A stretch of DNA of 64,000 nt from Pollutimonas sp963706785 (GTDB taxonomy: Bacteria; Pseudomonadota; Gammaproteobacteria; Burkholderiales; Burkholderiaceae_B), in contig CAVPNJ010000002.1 in assembly GCA_963706785.1 (NCBI GenBank), positions 930,001-994,000 on the forward strand, in the 5' to 3' direction. Of this stretch, positions 54,862-63,971 are shown in pieces; position 1 is the first letter of the stretch, and every line of letters starts with the position of its first letter. A model generated the notes under the pieces. The model ran no database searches. It was not told the DNA's origin and worked only from the letters and a program-made list of their open reading frames with translations. Position numbers and translations under genes: made by a program.

Positions 54862-57688
54862 AAACACCTTAAATTTGCCCGAAACTCCCTTCCCGATGCG
54901 AGGAGACCTTGCCAAACGTGAACCAGGCTGGATTGCCGAATGGGAAGAAAAAAAGGTTTATGCGGCCATACGCAATGCCAGTAAAGGCCGCCCAAAATTC
55001 ATACTCCATGATGGCCCCCCTTATGCCAACGGCGATATTCACATCGGCCATGCGGTCAACAAGGTGCTCAAGGATATTATCGTCAAGAGCCGTGCCATGG
55101 CAGGCTACGACGCGGTATATGTGCCTGGCTGGGATTGCCACGGCATGCCGATCGAAATTCAGATCGAGAAAAAATACGGCAAGCATCTTCCGATAGCAGA
55201 GGTTCAGTCCAAGGCGCGCGCCTATGCCCACGAGCAGATCGACCGTCAGCGCAAAGACTTCAAGCGGCTCGGCGTACTGGCCGATTGGGAAAATCCTTAC
55301 CTGACCATGAACTTCAGCAACGAGGCCGACGAACTGCGCGCCCTCGCACGCATTCTTGAGAAAGGTTATGTGTTTCGCGGCCTCAAGCCGGTCAACTGGT
55401 GTTTCGACTGCGGCTCAGCCCTGGCTGAAGCCGAAGTGGAATATGCTGACCGCAAAGATCCGTCGGTACATGTGGCGTTCAAGTTCGGCGACAAAGAAAA
55501 GCTGGCGCACGCCTTTGGCCTTCCGAAGGTCGACGACGGGGCAATCGTTATCTGGACCACGACGCCCTGGACGCTGCCCGCCAACCAGGCCTTGAACGTC
55601 CACCCTGATATCGATTACGCCTTGGTCAAGCTGGACCAGCCACGCAGCACCGGCTCGACGTTGTTGCTGGCCAAAGACCTGGTGGAGTCGTGTCTCGCCC
55701 AATGGAAGCTAAGCGGTCACATCATCGCCACAGCCAAAGGCGACGCCCTGACCAATCTGGAATTCAAGCACCCGCTCTATGATGCGCATGAAGGCTACCA
55801 GCGGATGTCTCCAGTCTACCTGGGTGACTACGTCACGCTCGACACCGGTACGGGGGTAGTCCACTCGTCACCCGCGTACGGCATTGAAGACTTCGTTTCT
55901 TGCAAAGCGCACGGACTGACCGACGACCAAATCATAAATCCGGTCATGGGAGACGGCCACTATGTTGAAAGTTTGCCTTTATTCGGCGGACTGATCATCT
56001 GGAAAGCCAACCCATTAATTGTCGAAGCTTTAAAGAACGTCGGCAGCCTGCTTCACACTGAGCAGCATGTGCACAGCTATATGCATTGTTGGCGGCACAA
56101 AACGCCCGTTATTTACCGCGCAACCAGCCAATGGTTTGCCGGAATGGATCGCCAGCCACAATCCGGCCCAACCTTGCGTGAAACTGCCCTTGAAGGGATA
56201 GACAAAACTGACTTCTACCCGGCCTGGGGACGCGCTCGTTTGCATGCAATGATCGCCAACCGTCCTGACTGGACCTTATCCCGCCAGCGCCAATGGGGTG
56301 TGCCCATGGCTTTCTTTGTACATAAGGAAACCGGTGAACTGCATCCGCGCACAGTCGAGCTGATGGAACAAATCGCCTTGCGGATCGAACAGCACGGAAT
56401 TGAAGCATGGCAGTCGCTGGATATTGCCGAATTCCTGGGTGACGAAGCGGCCCAGTACGAAAAGAATCGGGACACGCTGGATGTGTGGTTCGATTCAGGT
56501 ACAACACACGTTACCGTGCTGGGCGGCCAGGACCACACTGCAAAAGGCTCACACTCCGACGAGCTGGCGTGGCCTGCCGATTTGTACCTGGAAGGATCGG
56601 ACCAGCATCGCGGCTGGTTCCACTCGTCCCTGCTGACTAGCTGCATGCTGTACGGCCGCCCCCCCTACAAAGCGTTGTTGACACACGGTTTTGTGGTGGA
56701 TGGCCAAGGCCGCAAAATGAGCAAATCGGTGGGCAACGTCATGGCGCCCCAAAAAGTGTCCGATTCGCTCGGCGCAGAAATCCTGCGCTTATGGACCGCC
56801 GCCACCGACTATTCGGGCGAATTGTCCATTTCGGATGAGATTCTTAAGCGGGTGGTTGAAGGCTACCGGCGCATCCGCAATACACTGAAATTTCTGTTGG
56901 GCAATCTGCAGGATTTCAGTCCGGCCACTGATGCCGTCGAACTGGAACACATGTTCGAGATTGATCGGTATGCGATAGCGATGACCGCCGCCATGCAAGC
57001 CGAAACGCTGGCAAATTACAAACGCTACGAATTCCATCCCATCGTGTCACGCCTGCAAATATTTTGTTCCGAGGACCTCGGCGCCTTCTACCTGGATGTA
57101 CTGAAGGACCGCCTTTACACCGCGGGCAAAGACAGCGTGGCGCGCCGCTCTGCACAAACCGCCATCCACCACATCACGCATGCGCTCATCAAGCTCCTCG
57201 CGCCGATAGTATCGTTCACAGGCGAAGAGGCCTGGAAAGACCTACATATCGGCCGCGAAGTGCCCAGCATCTTCACCGAGTTGTTCCACGCCTTGCCTGA
57301 CCAGGTCGATGCTGAGCTACTGCGCGGAAAATGGGACCGTGTGCGGGAGATCCGTGCGGAAGTCATGCGCAAGATAGAAGAGCTGCGTACCGCCGGCGAA
57401 ATCGGTTCTTCTCTGGCGGCCGAACTTGACTTGTACGCCAGCGGCGAAGACCACAGGCTTTTGGCTACTCTCGAGGACGACCTGCGCTTTGTTCTGATCG
57501 TGTCACGAGCAACACTGCACAGCGCTGAAGGTGCCTTGCAGATTAAAGTCAGCCCTACATCTCATCAGAAATGCGATCGCTGCTGGCATCATCGCGAGGA
57601 CGTCGGCGTAGACCCCGAGCATCCTGCTATTTGCGGACGTTGTGTGGACAATCTTTTCGGCGAAGGCGAACAGCGCCAGCATGCGTAA
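54851..57688 (+). CDS. ileS: Isoleucyl-tRNA synthetase
   Basis: A 945-residue class I synthetase. HIGH (GDIHIGH, 64-67), KMSKS (GRKMSKSVGN), the CP1 editing domain, and a C-terminal zinc-binding module with CDRCWHH and CGRC are present. Length matches E. coli IleS (938). ATG 54851 is used, since the in-frame upstream start would extend into ribF without support. The end overlaps lspA by 8 bases. Confidence 0.97.
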   Translation: MDYRNTLNLPETPFPMRGDLAKREPGWIAEWEEKKVYAAIRNASKGRPKFILHDGPPYANGDIHIGHAVNKVLKDIIVKSRAMAGYDAVYVPGWDCHGMPIEIQIEKKYGKHLPIAEVQSKARAYAHEQIDRQRKDFKRLGVLADWENPYLTMNFSNEADELRALARILEKGYVFRGLKPVNWCFDCGSALAEAEVEYADRKDPSVHVAFKFGDKEKLAHAFGLPKVDDGAIVIWTTTPWTLPANQALNVHPDIDYALVKLDQPRSTGSTLLLAKDLVESCLAQWKLSGHIIATAKGDALTNLEFKHPLYDAHEGYQRMSPVYLGDYVTLDTGTGVVHSSPAYGIEDFVSCKAHGLTDDQIINPVMGDGHYVESLPLFGGLIIWKANPLIVEALKNVGSLLHTEQHVHSYMHCWRHKTPVIYRATSQWFAGMDRQPQSGPTLRETALEGIDKTDFYPAWGRARLHAMIANRPDWTLSRQRQWGVPMAFFVHKETGELHPRTVELMEQIALRIEQHGIEAWQSLDIAEFLGDEAAQYEKNRDTLDVWFDSGTTHVTVLGGQDHTAKGSHSDELAWPADLYLEGSDQHRGWFHSSLLTSCMLYGRPPYKALLTHGFVVDGQGRKMSKSVGNVMAPQKVSDSLGAEILRLWTAATDYSGELSISDEILKRVVEGYRRIRNTLKFLLGNLQDFSPATDAVELEHMFEIDRYAIAMTAAMQAETLANYKRYEFHPIVSRLQIFCSEDLGAFYLDVLKDRLYTAGKDSVARRSAQTAIHHITHALIKLLAPIVSFTGEEAWKDLHIGREVPSIFTELFHALPDQVDAELLRGKWDRVREIRAEVMRKIEELRTAGEIGSSLAAELDLYASGEDHRLLATLEDDLRFVLIVSRATLHSAEGALQIKVSPTSHQKCDRCWHHREDVGVDPEHPAICGRCVDNLFGEGEQRQHA

Positions 57689-58217
57689 TCCAGAGCCCGC
57701 AGCAGCCGCCCAGGGCCGGCCCACCATTCGTTTTTGGGGCTGGCTCCTGGGTGCGTTCGTTATCATCGTCTTGGATCAGCTTAGCAAAATCTATTTCGAT
57801 ACCCAGCTGCAATACGGCCAACGCTGGCCTGTATTGCCTGTATTCGACTTTACGCTGCTATACAACCCTGGCGCCGCCTTCAGTTTCCTGGCGGACGGCG
57901 AGGGCTGGCAGCGCTGGTTCTTTACAGCCATTGCCCTTGCAGCAACTGGGCTGATCATTCACCTGTTGCGACGCAGTCCGTCTCAGACCCTGTTTTGTGC
58001 TTCTCTCATGTGCATACTAGGAGGTGCGATCGGCAATGTTATCGATCGCATACAACATGGGCACGTGATCGACTTTTTGCTGTTTTATTGGAATAACTGG
58101 TATTTTCCAGCTTTCAACGTGGCAGACATTGCAATAACCTGCGGAGCCATTCTGCTAGTGCTGGACGAACTATTGCGCCTGCGCCGAGACAGGCGTAAAC
58201 CTGAAAAAACCATCTGA
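57681..58217 (+). CDS. lspA: Lipoprotein signal peptidase (prolipoprotein signal peptidase II)
   Basis: A 178-residue inner-membrane aspartyl protease that cleaves lipoprotein signal peptides. Four hydrophobic segments are present, with catalytic aspartates at Asp122 (GNVIDR) and Asp149 (FNVADIAI). Length is typical (164-170 plus a short N-terminal extension). The ATG 57681 overlaps the ileS stop. Confidence 0.95.
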   Translation: MRNPEPAAAAQGRPTIRFWGWLLGAFVIIVLDQLSKIYFDTQLQYGQRWPVLPVFDFTLLYNPGAAFSFLADGEGWQRWFFTAIALAATGLIIHLLRRSPSQTLFCASLMCILGGAIGNVIDRIQHGHVIDFLLFYWNNWYFPAFNVADIAITCGAILLVLDELLRLRRDRRKPEKTI

Positions 58218-58257
58218 TCTTAATTATTTCTACGTCGATTAAGGGTAGTAGCGGTAT

Positions 58258-58293
58258 CCACAATACGCGTTGCATAAGCGACGCGTATTGTGG
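58258..58293. repeat. Perfect 13-bp inverted repeat upstream of coaBC
   Basis: CCACAATACGCGT and ACGCGTATTGTGG form a perfect 13-bp stem with a 10-nt spacer, in the 124-nt gap between lspA and coaBC. No T-run follows. It could be an operator, a transcript-stability hairpin or a weak terminator of the lspA transcript. Confidence 0.7.
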
Positions 58294-58341
58294 CAAACCC
58301 ACCACGACCGGGAAACGGGATTACATAGAGCCATTCCATCC

Positions 58342-59547
58342 ATGCTAGAACTTGCACAAAAACGCATCGTCCTGGGGCTAACCGGGGGTATCGCCTGCTA
58401 CAAGATAGCTGAATTCGTGCGCCGCGCCCAAGACCAGGGGGCTGTGCTGGACATCGTCATGACTGAAGCAGCTACCCACTTCATTACTCCCGTGACAATG
58501 CAAGCGCTTTCGGGCCGGCCCGTATTCCTGGATACCTGGGATAACCGTGTACCCAACAATATGGCGCATATAAATCTTACCCGCGGGGCCGACGCCATTC
58601 TGATCGCCCCGGCCAGCACCGATTTCATGGCGAAATTGGCTCATGGCCTGGCCGACGACCTGTTGTCTACCCTGTGTGTAGCAAAGGGCAATTGTCCTTT
58701 ATTGGTCGCCCCTGCCATGAATCGGGAAATGTGGTTGCATCCAGCAACGCAGCGCAACGCTGCACAACTTCAGGCGGACGGAGCCACCGTACTAGGCCCG
58801 GCCGAAGGGGACCAGGCTTGCGGCGAGGTCGGCGGCGGCCGCATGCTGGAAGCCCATGAACTGCTTGCCGAACTTATCGCTTTCTTTCAGCCCAAAGTGC
58901 TGTCCGGCAAGCGCATCATCGTTACTGCCGGCCCCACCTCAGAGAAGATCGATCCGATACGAGTCATTACCAATCGTTCGTCTGGAAAAATGGGATACGC
59001 CATTGCACAGGCTGCCCGCGAAGCGGGAGCACAGGTTTTGCTAATTTCCGGCGCTACCGCATTGTCGACTCCCTACGGCGTGACCCGAATAGATGTTGGC
59101 AGTGCCCGTGATATGCACGCTGCGGTAATGGCCGAGGCAGCCAATGCCGACGTGTTCATTTCGGTGGCTGCAGTAGCTGACTGGCATGTTGTCAATACAA
59201 GCGACAGCAAACTGAAAAAGACCTCATCGGCGGGCGCACCCAAACTTGAGTTCGCCCCCAATCCCGATATTCTGGCAGAAGTGGCCCGCATGCCTGTGGG
59301 GCCTTGGTGCGTAGGTTTCGCGGCGGAAACAGAAAACCTGATGGAATATGCCGAAGCCAAGCGCAAACGCAAAGGAGTGCCGTTGCTCGTTGGAAACTTG
59401 GCCCAACATGCCATGAATTCCGACAGTACTGAACTAATCTTATTCGACGACGCTGGGCATAAAAGACTGCCGACACTTCCGAAGATAGACGCTGCACGCG
59501 AGCTGATTTCCGCTATTGCCGCGCGGCTTCCGAACAGATCGCTATAA
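58342..59547 (+). CDS. coaBC: Bifunctional phosphopantothenoylcysteine decarboxylase/synthetase
   Basis: A 401-residue flavoprotein of coenzyme A synthesis. The N-terminal CoaC domain has LGLTGGIACYKIAEFVRR and APAMNREMW, and the C-terminal CoaB domain shows VTAGPTSEKIDPIRVITNRSSGKMG. Length equals E. coli Dfp (406). ATG 58342 is the family start; an upstream in-frame start at 58270 lies in the inverted repeat. Confidence 0.96.
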   Translation: MLELAQKRIVLGLTGGIACYKIAEFVRRAQDQGAVLDIVMTEAATHFITPVTMQALSGRPVFLDTWDNRVPNNMAHINLTRGADAILIAPASTDFMAKLAHGLADDLLSTLCVAKGNCPLLVAPAMNREMWLHPATQRNAAQLQADGATVLGPAEGDQACGEVGGGRMLEAHELLAELIAFFQPKVLSGKRIIVTAGPTSEKIDPIRVITNRSSGKMGYAIAQAAREAGAQVLLISGATALSTPYGVTRIDVGSARDMHAAVMAEAANADVFISVAAVADWHVVNTSDSKLKKTSSAGAPKLEFAPNPDILAEVARMPVGPWCVGFAAETENLMEYAEAKRKRKGVPLLVGNLAQHAMNSDSTELILFDDAGHKRLPTLPKIDAARELISAIAARLPNRSL

Positions 59548-59549
59548 AG

Positions 59550-59563
59550 CTGGGCATGCCCAG
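59550..59563. terminator. Possible terminator palindrome after coaBC
   Basis: CTGGGCATGCCCAG is a perfect 14-bp palindrome 3 bp after the coaBC stop, followed by ATCTTCTCC. The stem is short and the T-run is weak, so the assignment is tentative. Confidence 0.4.
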
Positions 59564-59694
59564 ATCTTCTCCTTATTAACACCTAGGACCATCTTGCCAC
59601 GCTGCTATTGTCATTGCACCAGATAAGACTCCTATAGGTCCAGAAACACACCAGGGCCGCCATTTAATGTGACCGCGCTTCCTCTAATTAGCAT

Positions 59695-60624
59695 CTACTG
59701 ACCGCTATCGAGAAAATCTCGGACGAGTTTGATGGTCGCATCAGGACTTTCCTCCATAAGCCAGTGACCCGCCTTCGGTACAACGGCTTCATGGACGTTG
59801 GTGGCCGCGTTTCGCATCACCACAGCCATCGTTGCGCCGAAGGATTTTTCGCCGCCGATGGCAAGTACAGGCATGGTGAGTTTGGTCTGTGACGAAATTT
59901 GGTTGTCCGCAACGTCTTTGATGGCGATTGAGTTAAATTGAGCAAAGGCGGCGCGCATAGCACCTGGCTGTGCATATTGTTTTGAGTAATAGACCCGCGT
60001 TGCTTCGTCAATCTTGGAAGGATCACCCGCAAATTCGTTCCAGAAGCGGTCAAGATAAATACGCTCCCGCCCGGCAACAAGACGCTCGGCGTTAGGGCCG
60101 CCAAAGTTAAAGTGCCACAGCGGTGGGCTCAGAATAATCTGATCCCACGGTGCAACACCGGGGATGGGCGCGTCCATCACAACCAACTTATCCACTTTGT
60201 CCGGGTATTGCACCGCATAAGCATAGGCCACCATGGTGCCAATGTCGTGACCGACCACATCGGAATGGTCTTGTCCAAGCTTCGTTATCACCGCCCTTAT
60301 ATCGCCCGCCTGCGACTTCTTATCATACCCCCCGGCCGGTCGCGAGGATTTACCCATTCCTCGTAAATCGGGCACGATCACGGTATGTGTCTTAGCCAAC
60401 TCTTGTGCGAGTGGCGCCCACATATCACCGGTATCGCCAAACCCATGGATCAACACGACAGCGGGGCCTTTACCGCCTGATCGAACAAAGATATTCGTTC
60501 CGTCCGGCGTTGCGATCATGCGCGTCTGGAATCCGGCGGGAAGAAAAGGTTCTGCTGCGACCGCCGTTTGGGCAACGACCGCCGAGCTTAATATTGTGGC
60601 GAGAATAATGGCACGTCCTTTCAT
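59695..60624 (-). CDS. Exported alpha/beta hydrolase, epoxide hydrolase/dehalogenase-like
   Basis: A 309-residue protein with an N-terminal signal peptide (positively charged start, hydrophobic AIILATILSSAVVA, cleavage after AVAA near 24). The alpha/beta hydrolase core has HGFGD (60-64). The nucleophile elbow is GHDIG with Asp127 in the nucleophile position, and His287 (GHWLMEESPD) is the general base. An aspartate nucleophile is the signature of epoxide hydrolases and haloalkane dehalogenases, as opposed to serine esterases. The start ATG 60624 is supported by AGGAGG at good spacing. The substrate and periplasmic role are unknown. Confidence 0.85.
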   Translation of the reverse strand: MKGRAIILATILSSAVVAQTAVAAEPFLPAGFQTRMIATPDGTNIFVRSGGKGPAVVLIHGFGDTGDMWAPLAQELAKTHTVIVPDLRGMGKSSRPAGGYDKKSQAGDIRAVITKLGQDHSDVVGHDIGTMVAYAYAVQYPDKVDKLVVMDAPIPGVAPWDQIILSPPLWHFNFGGPNAERLVAGRERIYLDRFWNEFAGDPSKIDEATRVYYSKQYAQPGAMRAAFAQFNSIAIKDVADNQISSQTKLTMPVLAIGGEKSFGATMAVVMRNAATNVHEAVVPKAGHWLMEESPDATIKLVRDFLDSGQ

Positions 60625-60776
60625 GACTAACCTCCTAAATTGAAGCAATGAAAATTCACTGCTATCCGAGGCACCGCCGAATGAGTATTAACATTTCGAG
60701 AATTAATTCTTAGATAATCTTACGCGCCCTCTTGGTTGCGTTATTTGTTTTTATTTGTTTTTTTACATAGAGATAA

Positions 60777-60953
60777 GCGCCCTACCTCTTCACCCGAGTG
60801 GTGGAAAGTGGCCGTTTCGCGAAGGCAGCAGGGTTGTTCGACTTGCCTGGCAATATCGTGACCAAGCAGTGGCAAGCGCTCGCGCCGCATTTGCGCACCA
60901 AGTGCTTTATGAATGAGCAACTTAACGGCGAATTGATAAGGACCACGGCCTAG
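60777..60953 (+). pseudogene. Remnant of a LysR-family HTH domain
   Basis: Open frame without a start codon whose translation reads LFTRVVESGRFAKAAG and continues through LPGNIVTK and ALAPHLRTK. This is the conserved N-terminal helix-turn-helix of a LysR-type regulator (usual form VVESGSFAKAA...LPRNTVTK). It begins after a stop at 60774-60776, has substitutions at key positions and stops at TAG 60951. The effector domain is missing, so this is a decayed fragment. Confidence 0.65.
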
Positions 60954-61116
60954 AAGCGCCGCGAAAAGGAGCAGGATGCCGCCGGAAGGCGCCCATCTGG
61001 CGAAGTCGAGAGCGGCGCACGCACCCGGTGTGTAAGGGAACTGGTGGTCGGCGCCTCGTCCGCGATTGCGCCGTTGACGATGGCACCGAGGAGTGTCGGA
61101 AATTTTGTGTTCGGGT

Positions 61117-61266
61117 CTCGATGCGTTACGGGTCAAGATTCGCGATGAAGGCACCGTACCCAACAAGCCGAGAGATTCTGGGGCTGTGGATCGAAAACAC
61201 GGAAGGCGCCAAGTTCTGGATGCGCGTCTTTAATGAGCTTAAAACCCGCGGTGTCCAGGGCATTCT
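61117..61266 (+). pseudogene. Fragment of an IS256-family transposase
   Basis: Two adjoining frames give LDALRVKIRDEGTVPNK (61117-61167) and then, shifted, REILGLWIENTEGAKFW and MRVFNELKTRGVQ (from about 61169). Both are consecutive conserved segments of IS256 (mutator-type) transposases, around the first catalytic aspartate. About 13 residues that normally lie between them are deleted, and nothing upstream or downstream continues the protein. No terminal inverted repeats were recognised. It is a degraded remnant. Confidence 0.7.
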
Positions 61267-61401
61267 GACACTCCCGATGCCAGCAGCGGATTTATCCACA
61301 ACGGCTTGGACTTGCTCGTTCCGCTGGAGTCTCAAATCAACTCCTTCATACGTCTGTTGCTCCCGTCTGTGCTCGCCGCAAGACATTGCTGCGCCGCGGC
61401 C

Positions 61402-61950
61402 TTACGAATCGGCACTCGGGCCCCGCTCCATGCGTCGAATGTCCTCCCCCAACGCTTCAATGCGGCTCAGGATCGCACTCAGCTGATCGTTTCGCAACTG
61501 GTCGAGCTTATCGTGCAACGCCATGATCTCGATTTCAGCCTTCAGGTTTACTTCGTAATCATGACCGGCGTCGATGCGATCATGCTGTAAATGACGGTTC
61601 TGGGCCATCATAATAATTGGCGCCTGAATCGCCGCCAGCATCGAGAGCACTAGATTGAGGAAAATGAACGGGTAAGGGTCAAAAGCACGTGTGGCCAGCC
61701 ACAAATTACCGAGCGTCCAGAGCACGAGCAAGACACAAAACCCGATGATGAAGCGCCATGACCCGCCAATGCGTGCCATGTTGTCCGACAATCTGTCGCT
61801 GAGAGACAGCGATTCATCGAAAACTTCATTGGTATTTCGCGTGACAGGCTGTCGCTCCACCGCGCTTTTCACGACCCGCCATTGAGCATCTGTAAGGGCG
61901 TCGCTGTCGCGCCCGAACCATCCCTCAGCATATTCGCGTTCCGTTTTCAC
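61402..61950 (-). CDS. DUF1003-family membrane protein
   Basis: A 182-residue protein of the uncharacterised DUF1003 family. Two transmembrane helices are visible (about 68-90, FIIGFCVLLVLWTLGNLW; and about 95-113, IFLNLVLSMLAAIQAPIIM), followed by the family AQNRH motif and a charged, coiled-coil-like C-terminus. The start is GTG 61950 behind AAGGAGATCAGGAGA. It sits beside kup, but no functional link is established. Confidence 0.88.
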   Translation of the reverse strand: MKTEREYAEGWFGRDSDALTDAQWRVVKSAVERQPVTRNTNEVFDESLSLSDRLSDNMARIGGSWRFIIGFCVLLVLWTLGNLWLATRAFDPYPFIFLNLVLSMLAAIQAPIIMMAQNRHLQHDRIDAGHDYEVNLKAEIEIMALHDKLDQLRNDQLSAILSRIEALGEDIRRMERGPSADS

Positions 61951-62089
61951 TCTCCTGATCTCCTTAGTCCAGTGGCGGCGCCCTTTCGGGTGAAAAGATT
62001 ATGATCGTTAGTCCGCACCCATTGCAATAAAGTATTGCGCAAGATTGATCGCGCCAGAGTAGAGCCTTACTCTTTTGCATCTGGGCGCC

Positions 62090-63971
62090 TTAAATCTCAA
62101 CCTGTGTGCCTAACTCAATGACGCGATTGCTCGGTATTTGATAATAGTCCGCGGCATCGCGAGCGTTTCGCGACATCAGCGCGAAGAATGCCTCCCGCCA
62201 GGCCGCCATACCTGCTCCGATGGTGGGAATCACATTCTGGCGCGAGATGAAAAATGACGTGCGCATCATGTCGAACGCTACCCCCTGGTCCCTGCATAAA
62301 GCCAGCGCGGCTGGGAGGTTGCGCTCGTCCTTAAAGCCGTAATTCACATTTATTTGATAGCATTCGTTCCCCAGCGGCTCCACCCCGATTCTGCTCGCGA
62401 CCGGCACAAAAGGAATATCTTCATCTAGAACCGTCAGAAAAATGGTGCGCTCGTGAAGTACGTTGTTATGCAACAGGTTGTGCAGCATTGCATGCGGCAC
62501 CCCATCGCCTTTCGGTCGGAAAAAAACGGCGGTTCCCGGGCACACGAGTGGGAGGGCTGATAAACAGCGACCGTAAAAATTCGTCAAGTGGAACAAGATG
62601 CTTCTGTATGTTGGCGTAGACCAAAGCACGTCCCGTTCTCCAGGTTAAAAAGATGGTAACCATTACCACCCCGAGTAAAAGCGGAAACCATCCGCCATGA
62701 GCTATCTTGCTGATATTGGCCGAGAATAACGCGATATCTATCGTAAAAAAGAAGCCCGTGGCAGCCAAACTGAGCGTTAGGTTGTACCGCCAGCCATAAC
62801 GGATCACAAAGAAAGTCATGATGGTAGTCATGAGCATCGTTGCAGTCACCGCTATGCCGTAAGCTGAGGCGAGGTTCGATGAAGACCCGAAGCCGACCAC
62901 CGCCAGCACGACAACAGTCAGTTGTAGCCAATTAACAAATGGTATGTAGATCTGGCCTTTTTCGCGTTCCGAAGTGTGCTGTACCTGCATGCGCGGTAAA
63001 AGACCTAGCGAAATCGCTTGGCGCGTCATGGAAAACGTCCCGGAAATGGTCGCCTGGGATGCAATCACGGTCGCCATAGTCGCCAGGATGACCAGGGGAT
63101 AAACACTCCAAGGCCCCAGTTGTTGATAAAAAGGATTCGACACCGCCTCAGGATGCGACAAGAGCAGCGCCCCTTGACCTAGATAATTAAGAGCAAGCGC
63201 GGGAAGCACCGCGCTAAACCACGCTAATCGTATGGGGCCTTTACCAAAATGTCCCATATCCGCATACAGCGCTTCTGCGCCGGTGAATGCCAACACGATG
63301 GCGCCCAGCGCGAAGAAGGCGACCCAACTGTTGTGGATCACAAAGTACAAAGCATAAAGCGGATTAAGCGCGGCAAGGATGGCGGGATTCTGGACGATAT
63401 TAACCAAGCCCATACCCGCCAGCACGACAAACCAGACCAGCACAATCGGACCAAACCATTTTCCGATGCTGGCCGTTCCTTTATGTTGCACCGCATATAG
63501 GGCTACAAGTATCGCTACGGTCAGGGGCACGACGTAAGGCTTCAGAGCAGGAGTCGCCACTTCGAGGCCCTCGATTGCGGAAAGAACGGAAATAGCCGGT
63601 GTGATGACGCCATCACCATAAAATAGTGCTGCACCGATCAAGCCTACTAGCATTAAGGGATAGTGCCAGCGCGATTTTTCGGTAACTGACGACAACGCCA
63701 GAGCCATGAGCGCCATGACCCCGCCCTCACCTTGATTGTTGGCGCGAAGAATCAGCGTCACATACTTTAGCGAGACAATTATCGCCAGGCCCCAGACAAT
63801 CAAGGAGACCACACCCAACAAATTTGTTTCGTTTAGCTCAACGCGATTCGAGTGCGCTGTTGAGAACACTTCTTTCATGGTGTACAGGGGGCTTGTGCCG
63901 ATATCCCCGTATACGATGCCAATTGCCGCAAGCGTAAGAGATCTTAGGCTGTCCTTTGACGATTGGGACAT
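62090..63971 (-). CDS. kup: Kup-family potassium uptake transporter, one apparent frameshift
   Basis: A low-affinity K+/H+ symporter of about 626 residues, the normal Kup length. The N-terminus SLTLAAIGIVYGDIGTSPLYTMKEVF and many hydrophobic helices fill 63971 to about 62541. There the frame must shift once at CCCGGG (62535-62540, minus strand) to continue as TAVFFRPKGDGVP and the C-terminal cytoplasmic domain ending at 62090. The joined protein has no other gap. One extra base in the G/C run, by sequencing error or mutation, explains it. Confidence 0.9.

Larger units (their letters stand above)
60625..61401. other. Decayed intergenic stretch with regulator and IS remnants
   Basis: This 777-nt gap between the alpha/beta hydrolase and DUF1003 genes contains the LysR and IS256 remnants listed separately, a T-rich patch around 60745-60770, and no intact gene I can support. 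Other frames here have no recognisable motifs. Confidence 0.6.

Noticed and set aside
58258..58293. Reading the coaBC-proximal inverted repeat as a rho-independent terminator
   Set aside because: The stem is strong, but neither strand has a following T-run, so it is listed as an inverted repeat only.
60741..61166. A 141-codon open frame on the minus strand of the decayed patch
   Set aside because: It runs antisense to the LysR and IS256 remnants, has no recognisable motif and no ribosome site, and has a composition unlike real proteins here.
61292..61300. A DnaA-box-like TTATCCACA
   Set aside because: It is a single isolated copy, with no cluster of boxes, AT-rich unwinding region or replication gene nearby, so an origin is not supported.
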